In this document: in pieces, positions 35,191-43,510 of the stretch
How positions within the stretch are numbered: position 1 is the stretch's first letter
How the letters are laid out: each line of letters begins with the position of its first letter
Assembly: GCA_000961805.1 (NCBI GenBank)
Contig: LADV01000130.1
Coordinates: 4,041 to 68,040 of the forward strand
Direction of reading: 5' to 3'
Source: Peptococcaceae bacterium BRH_c23
GTDB lineage: Bacteria; Bacillota_B; Desulfitobacteriia; Desulfitobacteriales; Desulfitobacteriaceae
Length of the DNA stretch: 64,000 bases
Made by a program: the position numbers and the translations under genes
Notes under the pieces: model-generated
The model's input: the letters and a program-made list of their open reading frames with translations, nothing else
What the model was told of the DNA's origin: nothing
Database searches by the model: none

Positions 35191-35697
35191 ATTTTGTTTA
35201 ACCTATTAGCTAAACTCGATCAAGTTTTAAAGTTTGAGAGGATTTAGTTCGTGAAATATGGTACTTTTAACCGCCTGCAATCCAATGGGGATATTCCACT
35301 AATTTGAATCTTTGCCTTGTATAAGGGGAAGATTCCCCCTTGTTTGTTTTCAAACAGCTAGAAGTCGATTGTCTGATTTCAAGCACGAGGGAAAATGGAT
35401 TGTCAAACGAAGACAGAGAAGAAGGCGTACTTATCAAAGAATTGACGGGAAGCGTCCAATGAACAAGAACAATAAAAGGACCGAGGGCGCCTCGGTCGCT
35501 CATAGGCGCCCAGACTTTTTGAACCAGTTGCTTTGGGGTGAAATGATGACATTACGTCAATTTAGCGCTTTGTCTAAGGTTTCTTCATCACAATGCCAGA
35601 GCCAATAACCGAAGAAAACCAAGAACCCCCAAATGAATTTCCAAGCACCCATATTTATCGTCCTTTCTCCATTGCAATCTCTTCTAATTGTCGCTTA
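35191..35697. other. Intergenic region with hairpins; no gene seen
   Basis: It contains two hairpins: AAGGGGAA/TTCCCCCTT near 35330, and GACCGAG/CTCGGTC at 35479-35497, which on the minus strand is followed by CTTTTATT and could terminate the paralogue gene at 35698. A short open frame crossing it is rich in basic residues and matches nothing I know. Confidence 0.4.
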
Positions 35698-36306
35698 TCA
35701 AATCCATATTTTAAGACCATCCTTGTTTTCAATTATCTTTTCGGCAATCTTGATTGCAATATCATGATAGTAATTTTCGATGTCTTCCCAATCTTTAAGG
35801 CTCTTAGTTTTCTTCGTTACTCGACAAACTAAAGGAATCCAATTTGTTTGGTTTATATCAAAGTTCGCAATAGATCGTTCAAATTCATCTGCTATGTTAC
35901 TAGTACTCCAATACTTAGGCCCATTCTCAGGCCTTTGAACGAAGACGCGCCTAACAAACTCATTTGTAATGGTACCGAAAGTAATTAGAAGTTTGGGTTG
36001 ATGTTCGAGGACACTTTCCCTTAAGAATGCAATTTCTTGAGCTACCTGTGCTTCACTTGAAGCATCAGGAACTCTTCCAATATCGCTAATCGTATTCATT
36101 ATGAAAATATTTTTACTATTAATTCTGGCATGGAGTTTACGATATACCTGGTCCTGAATCTCATACATTATGAGAGACCAAATATCGTAAATATCAGCAG
36201 GATATTTGGGATTAACTAGTAGCCAAATCGGACAAGATCTATCTCCGGATTCTTTATTCATTCTATCAACAAACGTTAAATCATTATTAAGTACTAAGCT
36301 GGACAA
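35698..36306 (-). CDS. Unknown protein family, paralogue 2 of 4
   Basis: 202 residues from TTG 36306, the start indicated by the conserved AAAGGTGGG site and the following TGTCC-GCTTA stretch also present at paralogue 1. Family features are CPIWLLVNPKYP, YEIQDQVYRKLHARI, KNIFIMNTISD, KLLITFGTITNEFVRRVF, PENGPKYWSTS and AEKIIENKD. It is the most divergent copy: LNWWG is missing and IPLLRRV has become IPLVCRV. It is the only one on the minus strand and splits the response regulator from its probable kinase. Confidence 0.7.
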   Translation of the reverse strand: MSSLVLNNDLTFVDRMNKESGDRSCPIWLLVNPKYPADIYDIWSLIMYEIQDQVYRKLHARINSKNIFIMNTISDIGRVPDASSEAQVAQEIAFLRESVLEHQPKLLITFGTITNEFVRRVFVQRPENGPKYWSTSNIADEFERSIANFDINQTNWIPLVCRVTKKTKSLKDWEDIENYYHDIAIKIAEKIIENKDGLKIWI

Positions 36307-36444
36307 ACAAATCCCACCTTTCGATGCTAAATCCACTTTAAACGTGTAAAGAACGAATGCTTAGTTCCATCAGAATACTATGCGATTGATTTATTGATTT
36401 GATATAGACGGAATAATGTTATAATGTTAGTGTTGGTTTACCTT

Positions 36445-36612
36445 CTACCGTAGAATTGCACTGACTGTTACTGGATCTTGGATTTTTTCCTTGTTTCGAG
36501 AGTGGAATTTTCTCATCACTTCCACAATAAGCTTGCTCGTTTCCATCTCATTGTGGATATTGCATGAATCAAACACTTCTTGAACCCATTCGATGAATTG
36601 AGTAGTCTTCAT
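36445..36612 (-). CDS. Small protein of unknown function, 55 residues
   Basis: ATG at 36612 preceded by TAAGGAGGGGG, an excellent ribosome binding site. The product (MKTTQFIEWVQEVFDSC... ending VTVSAILR) is charged and predicted helical, with no membrane segment. I do not recognise it. It lies just upstream of paralogue 2 on the same strand, 138 nt away, so the two may form one transcript. Confidence 0.6.
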   Translation of the reverse strand: MKTTQFIEWVQEVFDSCNIHNEMETSKLIVEVMRKFHSRNKEKIQDPVTVSAILR

Positions 36613-36931
36613 AAGAATTACCCCCTCCTTAAATTAAGTTATCTCTCCTATTGTTTAATATGAGACCCATGAAGATGTTGGTTCTTACATTTATGAGATA
36701 TTGAAGCAATACTTACCTTTATTTTCTGAGTATCACTTATGTAGTTATTTATGCAATTATCATGCCAGCCATTTTACCACTTTTTCTGTTATGCTTTGTA
36801 TGTTTTCAGACATCTCAATCTGCGGGAAACTAAATTCCTTGAGCCCAGATTTACCATAAGCAACTTTTAAGTCTACAACTTGTGTTCTTTATAACAGGCA
36901 TTAGGCTTTGTTTGATTTTGAACAACTGGAA

Positions 36932-38509
36932 ATGAATTGCCTGAATTCATGCAGAGGAGGCGTTGGCCTGTTAAGAATTCTGAAAAATAAATCCTTCGCT
37001 TCTCAAATAATGATCACTGTTTCTGCCATCTTATTAATCCCCATTCTAGTGATGATGTATGACATCTTTTTTTCTGGTGCCAAAGATGAAATGCTTTTAA
37101 AAACAAAGGAAGAGCGCTTGGGTACCATGGTTAACGCCACAGTTCAAGGATTAACAGAAGTTCTGGACCGTGCAAATGTAGAATCCAACACCTCCCTCGC
37201 TCTTATGGATACAAGCATAATTGCAAATGCCTTTGATATAATTGCTAAACCATTGGCAGATGCAAACCCTGGAGTACGCCTGGGTCTTTACATTCCTGAA
37301 ACAAAAGACCTTTTTGTAAATGGTTTTCTCCACCAATACAGGCCTCAAACACCCGAAGAAATCAAAGCGAGAGAGTATCGAATTTTAGACGAAGCTTCCT
37401 CAGGTCTAGTCGCTGTTAATGCTACAAAAAAACCACTTTCTCGTATCACCGGGTCACTTGGAAACCAAACCTTTGAATATTTAATGCCGGTAATGCAGCA
37501 GGGAAAACTAATTGCTATAGCTTGGGCAGACGAGCAGGTTCATCCGGTCTTTGCCCAGAGTAGGCAATTTAGCCTAATCACTCGATACCTGACGCTTTTT
37601 GGACTGATCTTTGGTCTAGGAGCCGCTCTTTATGTCATTCATAACTTGGCCACTGAAGTACAGATGATTAAAAATGGAATCCTGCGTATGCAGGAAGATA
37701 GTAACAAGCGGCTACCTGCCATGCCGGGGGAAATCGGAGAAGTCGTCCAAGCCATTAACAATATGGCTGATAACCTAAAGAAAAAGAAACGACTGGAAGA
37801 AGAATTAACGCGATCCGAAAGACTCGTAGCGCTTGGTCGCCTCGTTACAGGAGTTGCCCATGAATTAAGAAATCCCTTGGGGATTGTTAAAGCGACTGTC
37901 CAGGTTATGGAGGGAGAATTTAAAAATCAAGAGGGGTTGAAGGAATATACTCGGGTTATTTGTGAGCAAATAGATCGAGGCAATAACGTTATTAAAGAGT
38001 TGTTGGATTTTGGTCGTCCTAGTAAACCTATCGTTAGTCCCACCGAGATGAATAGTTTATTAGAATCTGTTCTTACCTTTACCTATCCAATGTTACGGCA
38101 AAATAAAATTGGGCTGGAGAAAAGGTTTGAATCAAATCTCTCTCTGGTAAACATTGACATGGATCGAATGAAACAGGTCTTTGTTAATTTAATTTTAAAT
38201 GCTATTCAAGCAATGCATGGTGGCGGTAAACTTATCATCAAATCAATGGCCAAAGAAGAGACCATTGAAGTATATTTTATCGATTCGGGATCCGGCATTG
38301 AGGCCAATGATCTTCCTCGGATTTTTGATCCATTTTACACGACAAGAGACGATGGGACTGGTTTAGGTCTGTCCATCAGTTATCAAATTATTCACATGCA
38401 CATGGGTAAAATTTGGGTTTCTGAAACTTCCCCTAAAGGGACTACAATGGCGGTAAGTATACCTAAATCGAACCTGCATCCATTAAAAGAGAGTTTATTA
38501 CTTTATTAA
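36932..38509 (+). CDS. Sensor histidine kinase
   Basis: About 525 residues. Two membrane helices (near residues 27-48 and 215-238) flank an extracellular sensor of about 165 residues. Then come HAMP, HisKA with the phospho-acceptor in GVAHELRNPLG near 310, and HATPase_c with NLILNAIQAM, DSGSGI and DGTGLGLSI. The C-terminus is typical of NtrB/AtoS-like kinases that pair with sigma-54 activators, so the regulator at 33411 is the likely partner. The start is unclear. ATG 36932 has no site, whereas a perfect GAGGAGG (36954-36960) stands 7 nt before an in-frame CTG at 36968 that leads straight into LRILKNKS. Confidence 0.88.
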   Translation: MNCLNSCRGGVGLLRILKNKSFASQIMITVSAILLIPILVMMYDIFFSGAKDEMLLKTKEERLGTMVNATVQGLTEVLDRANVESNTSLALMDTSIIANAFDIIAKPLADANPGVRLGLYIPETKDLFVNGFLHQYRPQTPEEIKAREYRILDEASSGLVAVNATKKPLSRITGSLGNQTFEYLMPVMQQGKLIAIAWADEQVHPVFAQSRQFSLITRYLTLFGLIFGLGAALYVIHNLATEVQMIKNGILRMQEDSNKRLPAMPGEIGEVVQAINNMADNLKKKKRLEEELTRSERLVALGRLVTGVAHELRNPLGIVKATVQVMEGEFKNQEGLKEYTRVICEQIDRGNNVIKELLDFGRPSKPIVSPTEMNSLLESVLTFTYPMLRQNKIGLEKRFESNLSLVNIDMDRMKQVFVNLILNAIQAMHGGGKLIIKSMAKEETIEVYFIDSGSGIEANDLPRIFDPFYTTRDDGTGLGLSISYQIIHMHMGKIWVSETSPKGTTMAVSIPKSNLHPLKESLLLY

Positions 38510-38520
38510 TCTCAGAGTGA

Positions 38521-38569
38521 AAAAAATTGCTACGAAGAAAAACTACTTTTTCTTCGTAGCAATTTTTTT
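38521..38569. terminator. Strong bidirectional terminator
   Basis: A stem of about 20 bp, ATTGCTACGAAGAAAAA with its complement around a short CTA-centred loop, is flanked by A-runs and T-runs. It begins 11 nt after the kinase stop codon. Confidence 0.9.
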
Positions 38570-38795
38570 GATAATAGTTCTAATTAATTATGAAAGAATT
38601 GAAAGGTGATAGTTATAGTCTTTAAATGCCGTGGAGAAGATTCTGAGAAGCAAACACTTAACTGGTAGCACCTTTTTCGTACAGAGAAAGAGCAAAGGAT
38701 CTAAAATAATGATAATTTCAACTGATATCAGAGAAAAAGTTCTTATAGTGTTTGTTTTGGCAATAGCGTAAATCGATTAAGAGCATATTGAATTG

Positions 38796-38867
38796 CTATA
38801 GACGCAATGCTATCACAATGATAACCTTTACTTGTGAGTATAGTCACATAACAGAAGTGAAAGGAGG
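38796..38867 (+). promoter_or_regulatory. Repeated 5' leader block, copy B
   Basis: CTATAGAC, then ACAATGATAACCTTTACT, then the palindrome TGTGAGTATAGTCACA (38833-38848), then AAGGAGG (38861-38867). Order and spacing match copy A at 32448. It lies 300 nt upstream of the DASS permease. The palindrome keeps TGTGA-N6-TCACA while its centre differs from copy A, as expected for a selected site. Confidence 0.6.
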
Positions 38868-38991
38868 TTGCTCTGACTTAATGACTTCCGAGGAAGTTTC
38901 TAAGCTTTGTGGCTGTATGGGCCTTTAGTGATTTGAGGGATTACATGGACAAACAAAGTTGGAAAGTGTTCTAGTCACAAAAGATTCTAAT

Positions 38992-39050
38992 AAAAAAAGC
39001 AGCCTCGAAAGGCCGCTAAGAAATTTAATCGTAATGATATTATATCACAA
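38992..39050. repeat. Repeated hairpin element, copy B
   Basis: A run of A, then GCAGCC-TCGAAA-GGCCGC, TAAGAAATTTAATCGTA and ATTATATCACAAA. Read on the minus strand it is an extended -10 promoter box (TGATATAAT, 39039-39047), about 15 nt of transcript, then a hairpin with seven T. Confidence 0.8.
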
Positions 39051-39162
39051 ATGAAGGAAAAGTGTGTCAAGTGCTAGGTGATTTTTCTTGTAAGGTGGTC
39101 GTTAGTGCCCCTTAGAACCGCATAAATAGGCACCTTAAAAAAAGAGAGAGAGGTGTAGAAAT

Positions 39163-40620
39163 ATGAGTGGCAACAATACAAAACGAGTTTTCTTTATTTT
39201 GCTTGGTATAGCATTGTTTTTCGTATTCTTTTATGCTCCACAATTTGGACCGGCGGTAGATCCCAGCGGTAAAGCCTTTGAGTTAAGTCAACAAGGTAAA
39301 GCAGCAATTGGTTTATTCTTTCTAGCCAGTATTTGGTGGGTCTTTGAAGTAACTCCCATCGGGGTTACTAGCCTAATGATTGGTGTTGTTCAAGCCTTAT
39401 TCCTAATTCGTCCAGCTAAGGAAGCGTTTAGGGATTTTATGGATCCCACGGTTGTATTTATTTTAGGATCTCTACTCATTGGTTTAGCTTTCACTAAAGC
39501 CGGAATAACTAAGCGAATCGCTTATAAAATGTTAGATGTGGTGGGTGAAGATACCCGAAAGATTTTATTAGGAGTCTTTATTATTACGGCATTATTAACC
39601 CATATTATGGCTCACACTGCCGTAGCGGCTACTATGTTTCCGATTTTAGTGACAATTTTGGCCTTGTATAATGGAGAAAACTCCGATGGCAAACCCACCA
39701 AATTTGGTAAGGCTTTGTTCATAGGAATGGCCTACACTGCAGGAGCAGGAAGTATCTGTACCCTCTTAGGTGGGGCACGTAACCCCGCAGCGGTTGGTTT
39801 CTATACTCAGTTTACTGGTAAAGAGGTTTCTTTTGTTGACTATTCCATTCACATGGCCCCCTTTGGATGGGCAGCAGTATTTCTTATTTGGGCACTGTTA
39901 TTGGTCATTTACAAGCCTGAAAAAACTCATATCCCTGGCTTACGTGCTAAGGCGAGATCCGAGTATGCAAAACTTGGACCAGTTAGCAAACAAGAAAAAT
40001 TTGTTGGGACCGTGGTGTTCTTTGCTTTGGTAATGCTTGTATTACAAGCCATTATCCCAGCTTTAAAGACCATGGACCGTTCAGTTCCTTTGCTGCTAGC
40101 AGGAATATTATTCTTCCTCGCCAATGTATTGACGGTTGAGGATCTGGAGAAAAAAATTCCTTGGAACATTATTTTATTATTTTCCGGTGCCATGAGTATT
40201 GGCTTCTGCCTATGGCAGACAGGTGCCGCTCAATGGATTGCGATCAAGTGGTTAGGAATGATATCTGGTGCACCCTGGATAGTGTTCTTATTAGCTGTTT
40301 GCTTCTTGGTATTGATCATGACGAATTTTATTATGAATGTAGCAGCTATTGCAATTACCTTACCTGTAGCTCTTGTTATGGCTCAGTATTTAGGCGTTAA
40401 TCCAGAGCTTGTTCTCTATGGTGCCGTAGCAATGGCGGGTATGCCTTTCTTACTGCTGATTGGTGCAGCTCCTAACGCCATGGCCTATGAATCTAAGCAG
40501 TTTACGACAGGCGAATTTTTCGTGAGTGGTATTCCTGCAAGCGCACTAATCATGGGCATCTTGGTAATCATGACATTTACCTACTGGCCACTGGTAGGTT
40601 TGTCTCCGCTTCTGAAATAG
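39163..40620 (+). CDS. DASS/SLC13 family anion permease
   Basis: 485 residues with about twelve hydrophobic segments. ATPIGVTSL-like EVTPIGVTSLMIG, a first half with GSLLIGLAFTKAGITKRIAYKML, and the NPAAVGF and GAAPNAMAYESKQFTTGEF segments match the divalent anion:Na+ symporter family. That family carries sulfate, thiosulfate or C4-dicarboxylates; sequence alone does not decide. The gene has a 650-nt leader with two repeated blocks and a clear GAGAGAGGTG site. The two-component genes just upstream may control it. Confidence 0.88.
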   Translation: MSGNNTKRVFFILLGIALFFVFFYAPQFGPAVDPSGKAFELSQQGKAAIGLFFLASIWWVFEVTPIGVTSLMIGVVQALFLIRPAKEAFRDFMDPTVVFILGSLLIGLAFTKAGITKRIAYKMLDVVGEDTRKILLGVFIITALLTHIMAHTAVAATMFPILVTILALYNGENSDGKPTKFGKALFIGMAYTAGAGSICTLLGGARNPAAVGFYTQFTGKEVSFVDYSIHMAPFGWAAVFLIWALLLVIYKPEKTHIPGLRAKARSEYAKLGPVSKQEKFVGTVVFFALVMLVLQAIIPALKTMDRSVPLLLAGILFFLANVLTVEDLEKKIPWNIILLFSGAMSIGFCLWQTGAAQWIAIKWLGMISGAPWIVFLLAVCFLVLIMTNFIMNVAAIAITLPVALVMAQYLGVNPELVLYGAVAMAGMPFLLLIGAAPNAMAYESKQFTTGEFFVSGIPASALIMGILVIMTFTYWPLVGLSPLLK

Positions 40621-40686
40621 ATAAGTATGTATTAAGAGCGACTTAGATAATAGTTAGAATCGAGGGAACGTGTCTCTCAAGAAATA

Positions 40687-40746
40687 AAAAAAGGCAGCCT
40701 CGAAAGGCCGCTAAGAAATTTAATCGTATTTAAATTATATCACAAA
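40687..40746. repeat. Repeated hairpin element, copy C
   Basis: A-run, then GCAGCC-TCGAAA-GGCCGC-TAAGAAATTTAATCGTA and ATTATATCACAAA; the hairpin core is identical to copy B. It lies 110 nt before paralogue 3. The minus-strand extended -10 (TGATATAAT) is present. No 5' block is visible at this copy. Confidence 0.8.
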
Positions 40747-40853
40747 ATTCTGACTATGAGAAGCCGGCTATCACAACAAATGTTAACAGATTCACGTCAA
40801 ATGATTTGTTAATTGGGTCGAAGTAACCTAAAACTATGAAGGGTGGGGATTCG

Positions 40854-41504
40854 TTGGCCGGCTTTTCACGCGATAAATATATCCCTTTAGTAGACAGGGA
40901 TTCAGGAGATAAAAGCTATCCAATTTGGCTATTAATTAATCCAAAATACCTTGATGTTGTCAATTATATTTGGAAACATGTCTTAGATGAGATACAAGAC
41001 AAAGTTTATAGGGAAATACATTCCAGAATTGATACAACTAATATTTACATTAGGAGTGTTGTCAGTGATTGTGGAATAGTCCCTAGTTCATTAAATTGGT
41101 GGGGAGACGAAGTAGTTACAGAAATTGAGTTGTTAAGGAATTTTATTCTTGAATACAATCCAAAGATGCTGATTTCTATTGGTGGGTTTCCCTTTGAATT
41201 CATGAGACGTGTCTTCGAGATCAAGCCAGAAAAAGGACCTAAGTATTGGAGTTCTTCAATTATAAGGAATGAATTTGAAATATCAATTAAGAATTTCGAT
41301 GTGAACCAAACAAATATGATTCCCTTACTTCGACGAGTGATTGGGAGTGATATGGTCTTAGAAACAGAAAATTATTTGAGTCGCAATGACAGCGAACAGT
41401 ACTTTCATGATGTAGGAACAAAGCTCGCTGAAAAGATAATTGAAAATAAGGATAGTTTTAAAATATGGGTGAAGGAGAAAAATGATCAAAACAATACTTT
41501 TTAA
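40854..41504 (+). CDS. Unknown protein family, paralogue 3 of 4
   Basis: 216 residues from TTG 40854, with GAAGGGTGGGG upstream as in the other copies. Family motifs are YPIWLLINPKY, DEIQDKVYREIHSRI, TTNIYIRSVVSD, LNWWGDEV, NPKMLISIGGFPFEF, PEKGPKYWSSS and IPLLRRVI. Most similar to paralogue 1. A charged tail (KEKNDQNNTF) is unique to this copy. It is followed within 20 nt by a small gene, so the two may be co-transcribed. Confidence 0.72.
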   Translation: MAGFSRDKYIPLVDRDSGDKSYPIWLLINPKYLDVVNYIWKHVLDEIQDKVYREIHSRIDTTNIYIRSVVSDCGIVPSSLNWWGDEVVTEIELLRNFILEYNPKMLISIGGFPFEFMRRVFEIKPEKGPKYWSSSIIRNEFEISIKNFDVNQTNMIPLLRRVIGSDMVLETENYLSRNDSEQYFHDVGTKLAEKIIENKDSFKIWVKEKNDQNNTF

Positions 41505-41521
41505 GATTGTGGGGATGGACA

Positions 41522-41797
41522 ATGGAAGTTAAATGTGTGGCTAGTATTGATTTCACTTCTCTCCATGAGTTAAAGGCGTTCATTAGAATAGTGAAAGAAG
41601 CCGGTGGAAGCGTTTCACTCAGCGGGGAAATACCAGACGATAGCTCAATATTAGACAATCCAATTCTTATTCCTAATATCGAATCAGACAGTATATCTAG
41701 TTCGGAGGTTAAAGATCACGTTACAGAGAAATCGGCTACGTGTACACTACTAGAATCGGTTTCTAATTTCCCAGGGTTGGCTACACGTGCCAAGTAA
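41522..41797 (+). CDS. Small protein of unknown function
   Basis: 91 residues from ATG 41522 (GGGGATGG upstream). The first 45 residues (VKCVASIDFTSLHELKAFIR...) look folded; the rest is rich in Ser, Asp and Glu and probably disordered. It is unrecognised. It lies 17 nt after paralogue 3 and is probably in its transcript. Confidence 0.5.
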   Translation: MEVKCVASIDFTSLHELKAFIRIVKEAGGSVSLSGEIPDDSSILDNPILIPNIESDSISSSEVKDHVTEKSATCTLLESVSNFPGLATRAK

Positions 41798-41830
41798 AAG
41801 CGTTTATAGCCGTAGCTATTTGTTTTCGCC

Positions 41831-42073
41831 TTAGAAATACCGTCCTAGAAAGGATCCTGCTTGCTTTAAGTGGTAAGGATCTCCACCGCAATCCAAGAAT
41901 CGTTCATAGTGATAAACCCAATCATCAATTTCTGGAACGACTTCTTTCCAGGATCTAATGCCCAAAATCTTGTAATACCAATACATCATTTGAGAGTTAA
42001 CAAGCTTTGATGAGTTGCAGTACTTCTTTTCAAATTCTAAAAGAAATTCTAAGGATTCATTAGCATTTTCCAA
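41831..42073 (-). CDS. Small protein of unknown function
   Basis: 80 residues from TTG 42073 with GGAAGGTG upstream on the minus strand. It is rich in aromatic residues (MMYWYYKILG, WVYHYERFLD), acidic, and without a signal or membrane helix. It is unrecognised, but the composition and ribosome binding site make a real gene plausible. It converges on the previous gene with a 33-nt gap. Confidence 0.5.
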   Translation of the reverse strand: MENANESLEFLLEFEKKYCNSSKLVNSQMMYWYYKILGIRSWKEVVPEIDDWVYHYERFLDCGGDPYHLKQAGSFLGRYF

Positions 42074-42186
42074 CTATTTCACCTTCCCTCTATGCGACGG
42101 TTGTCTAGCTCTTTCTTATAACTAGAATTACCATTATATAAATTAATTATAAGCATTTTGTTTTCCTATATACGAGATAAAAATAC

Positions 42187-42236
42187 AATGATAATCTTTA
42201 ATTAGGATTATTTCAGACAAATAAGAAGTAAGGAGG
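42187..42236 (+). promoter_or_regulatory. Repeated 5' leader block, copy D (partial)
   Basis: ACAATGATAATCTTTAATTAGG followed after about 20 nt by AAGGAGG (42230-42236). The TGTGA/TCACA palindrome of copies A and B has decayed here (AGGATTATTTCAGAC). It precedes hairpin element D. Confidence 0.5.
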
Positions 42237-42292
42237 CTAGATTTTCAAATTAAGGTCCATGAAGAATTAGGGCTTGATATTATTAATAGAAA

Positions 42293-42325
42293 GCAGACTG
42301 AAAAGGTCGCTAAGAAATTTAATCG
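42293..42325. repeat. Repeated hairpin element, copy D
   Basis: GCAGAC-TGAAAAG-GTC-GC-TAAGAAATTTAATCGG. The stem triplet is GAC/GTC, against GCC/GGC in copies B and C and GTC/GAC in A and E. The minus-strand -10 and the A-run are weak here. Confidence 0.7.
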
Positions 42326-42393
42326 GTTTTCGTTATGACGCAGAAAAAATTCTTACACTTAACATTTCGCTCCAAGTGAAAGGAGGGTTAATA

Positions 42394-42861
42394 ATGAGAG
42401 AAGAATCCCTTAATTATGGGGTCGGGAACACTAGAGGCACGTTTTTAAATGTTGTACCAGTGAATCGACCGGAGGGTGAGCGTAATTTCAAGTTTGAATT
42501 ATATAATAATAGGGTTCGGGCCAAACGGCCTATAGCAACTCTTACGACAAATGTGGGGACAGTTTTCCTAGAAGGTATGGTCAAACGATCGTTTAAAGCA
42601 ACTATGGAGATTAGACCGGATGTGCCATTTAGCCAAGAAGAGTTACACGATCTACCAGCTGACGTTGCCACACTGATGATTCGGGAGTTAGGCGGTAACC
42701 CCTCAGAAGAACAGTTTATTATTCAAATAACTTGCTCGATCAGGGACGCTTCAGGCGAAAAGAAAAATCATATTGTTTCAGAAACTTGGATGAGCGGTAA
42801 TATAGATTTTAAGCATTACAATATTTTTTCCAACAGTTCTTTAATCGCATCTTTTGGGTAA
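42394..42861 (+). CDS. Hypothetical protein, 155 residues
   Basis: ATG 42394 has AAAGGAGGG 8 nt upstream, an excellent site, so the in-frame TTG or ATG positions further up are not needed. No signal peptide or membrane segment. The middle (RPIATLTTNVGTVFLEGMVKRSFKATMEIRPDVPF) looks beta-rich. I do not recognise the family. It stands behind leader elements of the same type as the paralogue and transporter genes, so it may share their control. A broken universal-stress gene follows. Confidence 0.65.
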   Translation: MREESLNYGVGNTRGTFLNVVPVNRPEGERNFKFELYNNRVRAKRPIATLTTNVGTVFLEGMVKRSFKATMEIRPDVPFSQEELHDLPADVATLMIRELGGNPSEEQFIIQITCSIRDASGEKKNHIVSETWMSGNIDFKHYNIFSNSSLIASFG

Positions 42862-42945
42862 GGGCTTAGGCCTCAGAATAGTAGCTAAAGCGCGAAAAAC
42901 CTTACAGCAGTTAAGTGTTGTACTATTTGAGAAAGGGTATTTGAG

Positions 42946-43510
42946 ATGAATGAAGCAAAGTTTAATGTACTTCTTTACTCGAATGAGTCACAGCATGACT
43001 TTTGGGGAGTTGTATACTCCGCTATTTTATTAACGAATATGCCTAACATGCATTTAGACATTGTGCAGCTAAAAGAAAGCAATGACGGCTCAATGGGTGC
43101 TAAAAATAGTCTCATTAATTCTTGGCCGATCAGCCCACCCCTGAATTGGATGATAGATATTATGGGGGGGGGCTGATTCGGGCGCTATAAGTAGGTATAA
43201 TGAAATTCTAAGCAAAACCAATGAAGTTTTTTTATATAGAGCGGAAGACGTTAGTCATCAAGTGATATATTGCAATCCGAGTATTCCCGAGGCGGTAGAC
43301 GCACTTCTCGAGTATACAAGAAAAAAGTCAATTGCCCTAATAGTTATGAGCACTCGGAGACTTACAACTCTAAAAGACTTAATTTTTGGCAGTTTAGAGC
43401 ATACCTTACAAAATAGGTCACCAATTCCGGTATTGTCGGTTAAGAATCTACCTCTCGATTTTCCTAATAGTATGAGATCAAAAACGAACCTGAAGGTTAT
43501 CCGAAAATGA
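42946..43510 (+). pseudogene. Universal-stress-protein-like gene, frameshifted at a G9 tract
   Basis: The first frame (MNEAKFNVLLYSNESQHDFW...) and a second frame (ending YTRKKSIALIVMSTRRLTTLKDLIFGS) together match the intact gene at 46496 along its whole length. They are split at nine consecutive G (43164-43172); with eight G, GGG GGG GCT GAT would join them in one frame of about 187 codons. It may be a phase-variable gene, a true pseudogene or a sequencing error. The site AAAGGG precedes the ATG. Confidence 0.75.

Noticed and set aside
35312..35608. 98-residue plus-strand frame
   Set aside because: Rich in Arg and Lys because of purine-rich DNA; no ribosome binding site, and it contains hairpins and the start of an opposing gene's control region.
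38570..39162. Sigma-54 (-24/-12) promoter for the DASS permease
   Set aside because: TGGTAGCACC and TTGGCAATAGC were inspected; neither has GG and GC at the required 10-nt spacing.
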